A stretch of DNA of 10,835 nt from Actinomycetes bacterium (lineage in GTDB: Bacteria > Actinomycetota > Actinomycetes > Actinomycetales > Demequinaceae). The DNA is taken from the NCBI GenBank assembly GCA_023432235.1, contig JAEYUX010000119.1, positions 1 through 10,835 of the forward strand, read 5' to 3'. The position numbers and the translations under genes are program-made. Shown here piece by piece: positions 7,130 to 10,835 of this stretch (the stretch's first letter is position 1; each line of letters opens with the position of its first letter). The notes beneath the pieces are model-generated. The model did not search any database. It was not told the DNA's origin and saw only the letters and a list, made by a program, of their open reading frames with translations.

Positions 7130-7143
7130 ACTTGGGACCAAGT
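7130..7143. promoter_or_regulatory. Palindrome between dapC and citrate synthase
   Basis: ACTTGG-GA-CCAAGT is a perfect 6-bp inverted repeat with a 2-base centre, placed immediately after the dapC stop and 46 bases before the gltA start. Its dyad form is typical of a dimeric repressor operator; the two-base centre is too small for a stable RNA hairpin. I do not recognise the motif as that of a known TCA regulator. Confidence 0.3.
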
Positions 7144-8265
7144 TTACTTTCCGTTGACGAGCCGCTGAGCCGCTTGAGCGATGTCCGTATCGGACGCGGT
7201 CAACGCAATGCGCACGTGACGTGCCCCTGCCTCGCCGTAAAACGTGCCGGGTGCGACGACAATCCCGCGATCAGCGAGCCACGCGATGGTGTCCCACGCG
7301 CCTTCACCGCGCGTCGACCACAAGTAGAGGCCGGCGTCGGAAGCATCGATCGTAAACCCTGCCGCCACCAAGGCGGGTGCAAGCACAGCCCGACGCTTTC
7401 CATAGCGAGCGCGTTGGACTGCCACATGGGTGTCGTCGCCCAGGGCGACGCGCATCGCTTCCTGAACGGGCCACGGCATCATGAAGCCTGCGTGCTTGCG
7501 CAGTTCGAGCACCGAGGAGATGAGCCGGACATCGCCTGCCGCGAACGCCGCGCGGTATCCGGCGAGGTTCGACTGCTTTGACAGCGAGTAGACCGCGAGA
7601 AGTCCCTCGTGGTTGCCCTCGCACACGCGTGGATCGAGGATCGACGGCGCACCATCGCTCGCCCACGGCTCGGTCCAACCCAGCTCGGCATAACACTCGT
7701 CCGATGCGACAACCGCGCCGATTTCTCGCGCGGCCTCGACGATCTCCCGCAACGCCTCGTGAGCCATGACGGCGCCCGTGGGGTTCGAGGGCGAATTCAC
7801 CCATACGAGCTTGACCGCCGGGTTGCCGCGCCAGTCGTCAACAGCGTCGGCCGGAAGCGGCGTAGCCCCGGCGAGCCGGGCCCCTACGTCATACGTGGGA
7901 TATGCCGCGCTCGGGTGGACAACCACATCGCCCGCACCCAAACCGAGCATTGCCGGCAGTAGCGCGACAAACTCCTTCGAACCAACGGTGGGCAAGACCC
8001 CCGCCGGGTCAACCCCGGGAGCGTGGCGTCGGCGCTCAAACCATGCTGCGACGGCCTCCCGCAAGGGCGCCGTGCCGTAGGTCTGCGGGTAACCGGGCGC
8101 ATTCGCCGCGGCTCGCAACGCATCGGCGACAACGGCAGGCGTTGGATCGACTGGCGTACCGACAGATAAGTCGATTACTCCGTCGACGTGCTGAGCCGCA
8201 CGCTCGCGAAATGGCCCGAGCGAATCCCAGGGAAAGTCGGGCAGAGCAGAGCCGTAAAGGCCCAC
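7144..8265 (-). CDS. dapC: N-succinyldiaminopimelate aminotransferase (actinobacterial DapC)
   Basis: A 373-residue fold-type I PLP aminotransferase. It transfers the amino group of glutamate to N-succinyl-2-amino-6-oxopimelate, producing N-succinyl-LL-diaminopimelate between the DapD and DapE steps. Visible features are the N-terminal IDLSVGTPVDPTP (31-43), YPQTYGTAPLREAV (59-72), VNSPSNPTGAV (156-166), ASDECY (D189, contacts the PLP pyridine nitrogen), YSLSKQSNLAGYR with the PLP lysine K230, and the C-terminal HVRIALT, whose Arg binds the carboxylate. The start is GTG at 8265, giving MGLYGSALPDFPWD, usual for this family. Only 8 bp separate it from the upstream ferredoxin stop, so the two are almost certainly co-translated. 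The same ferredoxin-dapC order occurs in M. tuberculosis (Rv1177-Rv1178). Confidence 0.92.
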   Translation of the reverse strand: MGLYGSALPDFPWDSLGPFRERAAQHVDGVIDLSVGTPVDPTPAVVADALRAAANAPGYPQTYGTAPLREAVAAWFERRRHAPGVDPAGVLPTVGSKEFVALLPAMLGLGAGDVVVHPSAAYPTYDVGARLAGATPLPADAVDDWRGNPAVKLVWVNSPSNPTGAVMAHEALREIVEAAREIGAVVASDECYAELGWTEPWASDGAPSILDPRVCEGNHEGLLAVYSLSKQSNLAGYRAAFAAGDVRLISSVLELRKHAGFMMPWPVQEAMRVALGDDTHVAVQRARYGKRRAVLAPALVAAGFTIDASDAGLYLWSTRGEGAWDTIAWLADRGIVVAPGTFYGEAGARHVRIALTASDTDIAQAAQRLVNGK

Positions 8266-8273
8266 GTCCTCGC

Positions 8274-8597
8274 CTACTCGGCGTTCTGCGGCGGCAGAGA
8301 CTTAATGAGGTCGTGGTCGTGAGCAATCAAGCCCATCTTTGCCGCACCGCCGGGCGAACCGATTTCCGAGAAGAACTCGACGTTCGCGTTGTAGTAGTCA
8401 GCCCACTTGTCCGGGACATCGTCCTCGTAGTAGATCGCCTCTACGGGGCACACCGGCTCGCACGCACCACAGTCAACGCACTCATCCGGGTGGATGTAGA
8501 GCATGCGCTCGCCCTCGTAGATACAGTCAACGGGACACTCGTCAATGCATGCCTTGTCTTTCACGTCTACACAGGGCAAGGCGATGACGTACGTCAC
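8274..8597 (-). CDS. fdxA: 7Fe ferredoxin ([3Fe-4S][4Fe-4S])
   Basis: A 107-residue electron carrier. Cysteines at 9, 17, 21, 25 and 40, 43, 46, 50 follow the Azotobacter FdI-type layout. By that comparison C9, C17 and C50 would hold a [3Fe-4S] cluster and C21, C40, C43 and C46 a [4Fe-4S] cluster, with C25 free. The first half reads ALPCVDVKDKACIDECPVDC, the second PDECVDCGACEPVCPVEAI, followed by the longer C-terminal tail (WADYYNANVEFFSEIGSPGGAAKMG) typical of actinobacterial 7Fe ferredoxins. The start is GTG at 8597, with AAGGAG (8608-8603) five bases upstream. By family it passes electrons to cytochromes P450 or other oxidoreductases; no partner is present here. It heads the ferredoxin-dapC-gltA series. 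Confidence 0.94.
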   Translation of the reverse strand: MTYVIALPCVDVKDKACIDECPVDCIYEGERMLYIHPDECVDCGACEPVCPVEAIYYEDDVPDKWADYYNANVEFFSEIGSPGGAAKMGLIAHDHDLIKSLPPQNAE

Positions 8598-8633
8598 GAT
8601 GGCTCCTTGAGGTCGTTCATGGGGATAAGCGAC

Positions 8634-8639
8634 ATACTA
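8634..8639 (-). promoter_or_regulatory. Possible -10 element of the ferredoxin-dapC-gltA series
   Basis: On the minus strand TAGTAT (8639-8634) matches TANNNT and lies in the 70-bp gap between the VanW-family gene and the ferredoxin gene. It would give a leader of roughly 30 nt carrying AAGGAG. No good -35 is seen at 16-18 bases. The gap shows no terminator-like hairpin, so read-through from the VanW gene is also possible. Confidence 0.35.
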
Positions 8640-8667
8640 GCGCCGCAAATGGGGGGTTGATGCGCGC

Positions 8668-10812
8668 CTAATCACACACGATGGCGTGGTCCGGGCGATA
8701 CGTCCAGGTGTCCGCTTCATCCTTGACCAACTCGTCTCCGAGGAACACCTGGCGGTAGTTCGTGATGGTGAACCCTGCCTGGCCCGCCGCTGACGGCACA
8801 CAGTGGTCGCCTGCGACGTGTTGAGTGCCTGCGGCCCTCACGTTCGTCTTGGGTGAGGCCCACGTGTTGACCGTGTAGTGCGGGGTCGACCACACCTCGA
8901 CGTAGAGCCGGTTGTTCGCGACATACGAGTTCATCACCGCGGCATACGGGGTGTCGTTCTTGAACACCATGTTGATCTGGCCCACATAAATGGTGGACTC
9001 GCGACCTGCCGGATATCGCGGCAACCACACGGAGTGCTGGCGGTGCTTGAGGATGTCAAAGCCCGCGAAGTAAGCCGCGTTGTAGGAGGTGGTCGCCATT
9101 TGGCTGAGTCCACCTCCGATCGCCTCGGTGTGAACACCGTTGGTGATGACGCCTGCGCTGTAGTAGCCGCCTTCGCGCGTGATGGGACTCAGCACCTCAG
9201 TGAGATCGAACGTGTCCCCCGGCAACAAGATGGTGCCCCTCACCTTGCTTGCCGCATGGATGAGGTTGAGAGTGCGGATGCGCTCGTTCGTGAGCGGGGT
9301 GTCAAAGGACGAGACCTTCTCCTTGAAGTCGGTCACGTCGAGTCCGGGCACCACCGGAACGGGCTCGGTGATCTCATATGGCATGAGCACGGCGCGGCTT
9401 GGGCGGCTCGCAGCGTCGAGAACCGCGTCTCCCAGCGCTTCCCCATCGATGATCCGCCCGGGTGCGCCTGCATCCACAACGAGTTGATGTGCGTCGTCAA
9501 AGCTGACGGACGCACCGCGGGCGTCGTTGTTGAGGTCTGGGAACTGCTCGAGAAGTTCAGCGGCGAGGGCCTCGCCATCCACCTCAAGGGTGAGCGTGCC
9601 GTCACGGTCAACTACTCGCGCGTGCGCGCTCCACGTCGCAGCATCAAGCTCTACATCGCGGTTGGAACTGAGCAGGCGAATAGGCTCCGCGAACTCACGC
9701 CCATTCATGAGGTCCGTGAACGCCTCGGCCTGTGCGCGCGTGATGTGGGGATGCTCAATCTGAGCGACAACGTCAACGACGCTCGTTTGGGGCCACGCTT
9801 CGAGCACGGCGTCGGCAGTCGCGGTGGCGTCCACGACGATTGACGGGTCGCCACCCTCGGCAACCACCCGAGCGTTCTCGATACGAACGTTCGCTGGCGC
9901 CTGGTCGCGGTCAAGTTCCGCTACCGCCTTGTCGATGGCCGCAACGAAGGCCCCTCGATCAACGGTCATCTCCGGTTCGACCTCGTCGCCGCCTTGCAGG
10001 CGAGCAATGAGTCGCGCCGGGTCGAGCGTGAATCCCACCACCTTGGATGCAGTGCCATCGACATCGAGTTCAAGACCCGCCTCCGATGGCGACACTGAGT
10101 GCACGAAGTGAGCAGCCTGGAGCTCCAGCGGCGTGGCCTCAAGATCACTAGCCAGTTGCGTCAGCGCGCTGTTGGTTTCTGCTTGCGACATGCCACTGAG
10201 GTCCACGCCCAGCACAATCACACCGTCCGCGACTCGCTGCGCAGCCCACGCTTGGGCGCCCACGTAGGCCGATGCAAGAAGCGCAAGCACAATCGCGATC
10301 GCGACCCGAGCACGCGCCCCTCGACGCCGGGGACGACGCTCGGGTTCCGGATCAGGTTCCGGTTCTGGTTCTGGCTCCGGTTCTGGTTCTGGCTCCGACT
10401 CAGGCTCTGGTTCTGGGTCCGGCTCAGGCTCTGGCTCCGGCTCCGGCTCAGGCTCTGGTTCCGGCTCAGGCTCCGGCTCCGGCTCCGGCTCCACGACCTC
10501 GAGTTCCTCGGGCACGGGAACCGTGACCGCCGGGGCCGCCGAGTCATCGATCTGTGGGCCTGGATCCTCGAGCGGCCGAATGATGTCGCTGAGATCAACG
10601 TCGAGTCCCGGCACCACCGGTGCGCGGGGGGCGGGCGGAATCGGCGGCATCGCGAGCGGCGTGCGGTCTGGAACGATCCGTGTCCGCGGCCGGGAGAGCG
10701 TCTCGTCGGAAGGAGTGAAGCGTCGCGCGACGCGCCTGAAATCGGCCCGGGACCGGGCCCGTGCCAACCGAGCGGCGGCGTCGGCCGCCTCTACCTGCCT
10801 ACGACGCGACAT
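8668..10812 (-). CDS. VanW-family membrane-anchored envelope protein with Glu-Pro repeat
   Basis: A 714-residue protein. Residues 1-169 are a basic then proline-rich segment, including an almost pure Glu-Pro repeat (108-158) and the cluster RRPRRRGARAR. A single membrane helix follows (about 170-190, VAIAIVLALLASAYVGAQAW). The basic residues before the helix imply an N-in, C-out topology. Outside, about 200-315 and 355-455 look like repeated PG_binding_4-type domains (GVDLSGMSQAET, EAGLELDVDG; VDGEALAAELL, VDAGAPGRIIDGEALGDAV). They are followed by the VanW domain at about 490-645 (LTNERIRTLNLIHAASKVRGTIL split by LPGDTFDL, then GVHTEAIGGGLSQMATTSYNAA, KHRQHSVWLPRYPAG). VanW was named from vancomycin-resistance clusters, but its biochemical role is unknown; no other van gene is here, so this is not evidence of resistance. 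The ATG at 10812 has a weak AGG upstream. Two C-terminal Cys (in GDHCVP and IVCD) may pair. Confidence 0.88.
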   Translation of the reverse strand: MSRRRQVEAADAAARLARARSRADFRRVARRFTPSDETLSRPRTRIVPDRTPLAMPPIPPAPRAPVVPGLDVDLSDIIRPLEDPGPQIDDSAAPAVTVPVPEELEVVEPEPEPEPEPEPEPEPEPEPEPEPDPEPEPESEPEPEPEPEPEPEPDPEPERRPRRRGARARVAIAIVLALLASAYVGAQAWAAQRVADGVIVLGVDLSGMSQAETNSALTQLASDLEATPLELQAAHFVHSVSPSEAGLELDVDGTASKVVGFTLDPARLIARLQGGDEVEPEMTVDRGAFVAAIDKAVAELDRDQAPANVRIENARVVAEGGDPSIVVDATATADAVLEAWPQTSVVDVVAQIEHPHITRAQAEAFTDLMNGREFAEPIRLLSSNRDVELDAATWSAHARVVDRDGTLTLEVDGEALAAELLEQFPDLNNDARGASVSFDDAHQLVVDAGAPGRIIDGEALGDAVLDAASRPSRAVLMPYEITEPVPVVPGLDVTDFKEKVSSFDTPLTNERIRTLNLIHAASKVRGTILLPGDTFDLTEVLSPITREGGYYSAGVITNGVHTEAIGGGLSQMATTSYNAAYFAGFDILKHRQHSVWLPRYPAGRESTIYVGQINMVFKNDTPYAAVMNSYVANNRLYVEVWSTPHYTVNTWASPKTNVRAAGTQHVAGDHCVPSAAGQAGFTITNYRQVFLGDELVKDEADTWTYRPDHAIVCD
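10339..10491 (-). repeat. In-frame hexanucleotide repeat coding for (Glu-Pro)n
   Basis: About 25 tandem copies of a degenerate 6-base unit (plus-strand GGCTCC, GGTTCT, GGCTCA, GGTTCC) encode 51 residues of alternating Glu/Pro with a few Asp and Ser substitutions. The unit is a multiple of three, so changes in copy number would alter length without shifting the frame. The synonymous codon mixing suggests some age. By topology the repeat is cytoplasmic, close to the membrane. Confidence 0.9.
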
Positions 10813-10835
10813 CCCGGCCTACCAACGCCGATGGC

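Noticed and set aside
7085..7141. Extended N-terminus for citrate synthase starting at a TTG at 7141.
   Set aside because: The extra 19 residues do not match the family, and AAAGGAGG lies just before the ATG at 7084.
7902..8660. A 252-codon plus-strand frame opposite the ferredoxin and dapC genes.
   Set aside because: The translated product is Arg/His/Pro-rich low-complexity sequence crossing two well-identified genes on the other strand. It is a codon-bias shadow.
8878..9843. A 321-codon open frame on the plus strand opposite the VanW gene.
   Set aside because: It is antisense to a gene with clear domain motifs, has no recognisable family features or ribosome-binding site, and such open frames are common opposite GC-rich genes with strong third-position bias.
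10339..10491. The tandem repeat as a CRISPR array or noncoding satellite.
   Set aside because: There are no spacers or long direct repeats, the unit is six bases, and it is in frame within a long coding sequence giving Glu-Pro.
8668..10812. The VanW domain as evidence for a glycopeptide-resistance cluster.
   Set aside because: No vanA/B ligase, vanH, vanX or two-component system is present. VanW-domain proteins are widespread in Gram-positive bacteria without resistance.

Overview
The window is GC-rich DNA with dense, short-gapped genes. It comes from a high-GC Gram-positive actinobacterium. The evidence is the gene set and its order: an ECF sigma factor of the SigE type with its zinc-finger anti-sigma factor, a divergent O-methyltransferase, DUF3117, actinobacterial-type DapE, DapD and DapC, and a 7Fe ferredoxin directly upstream of dapC. 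Several of these adjacencies (sigE beside a divergent methyltransferase, ferredoxin beside dapC, dapD and dapE with a LOG protein and DUF3117 nearby) recall the Rv1177-Rv1222 region of Mycobacterium tuberculosis. A member of the Micrococcales is a reasonable guess, but the sequence does not fix the genus. I see no insertion sequence, phage gene, tRNA, rRNA or CRISPR array. This is core chromosome.

Left part (1-1423): an envelope-stress regulatory module on the minus strand (sigE, then a 5'-truncated view of its anti-sigma gene overlapping by 4 bp) and a divergent methyltransferase on the plus strand. The sigE leader holds an ECF-type promoter (GGGAAC, 17 nt, CGTT), which suggests autoregulation.

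Centre (1433-5785): a minus-strand series (small two-helix membrane protein, dapE, LOG-family nucleotide phosphoribohydrolase, then DUF3117 with its own promoter) diverges from a plus-strand pair (dapD and a membrane-anchored lysozyme/transglycosylase-like protein joined by a TAATG overlap).

Right part (5795-10812): on the minus strand, reading right to left, are a large VanW-family envelope protein with an intracellular Glu-Pro repeat, a 7Fe ferredoxin, dapC and citrate synthase.

Three enzymes of the succinylase branch of lysine/meso-diaminopimelate synthesis (DapD, DapC, DapE) therefore sit within about 6 kb. They are interleaved with proteins likely to act on or sense the cell wall (the lysozyme-like protein, the VanW protein, the SigE module) and with citrate synthase, which feeds the TCA pool that supplies succinyl-CoA and glutamate. 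I found no clearly new defence or mobile system. The more interesting signals are small regulatory structures: a hairpin placing the dapE ribosome-binding site in its loop together with the upstream stop codon, an inverted repeat filling the 18-nt spacer of the DUF3117 promoter, a probable leaderless dapD start, and a palindrome ahead of citrate synthase.
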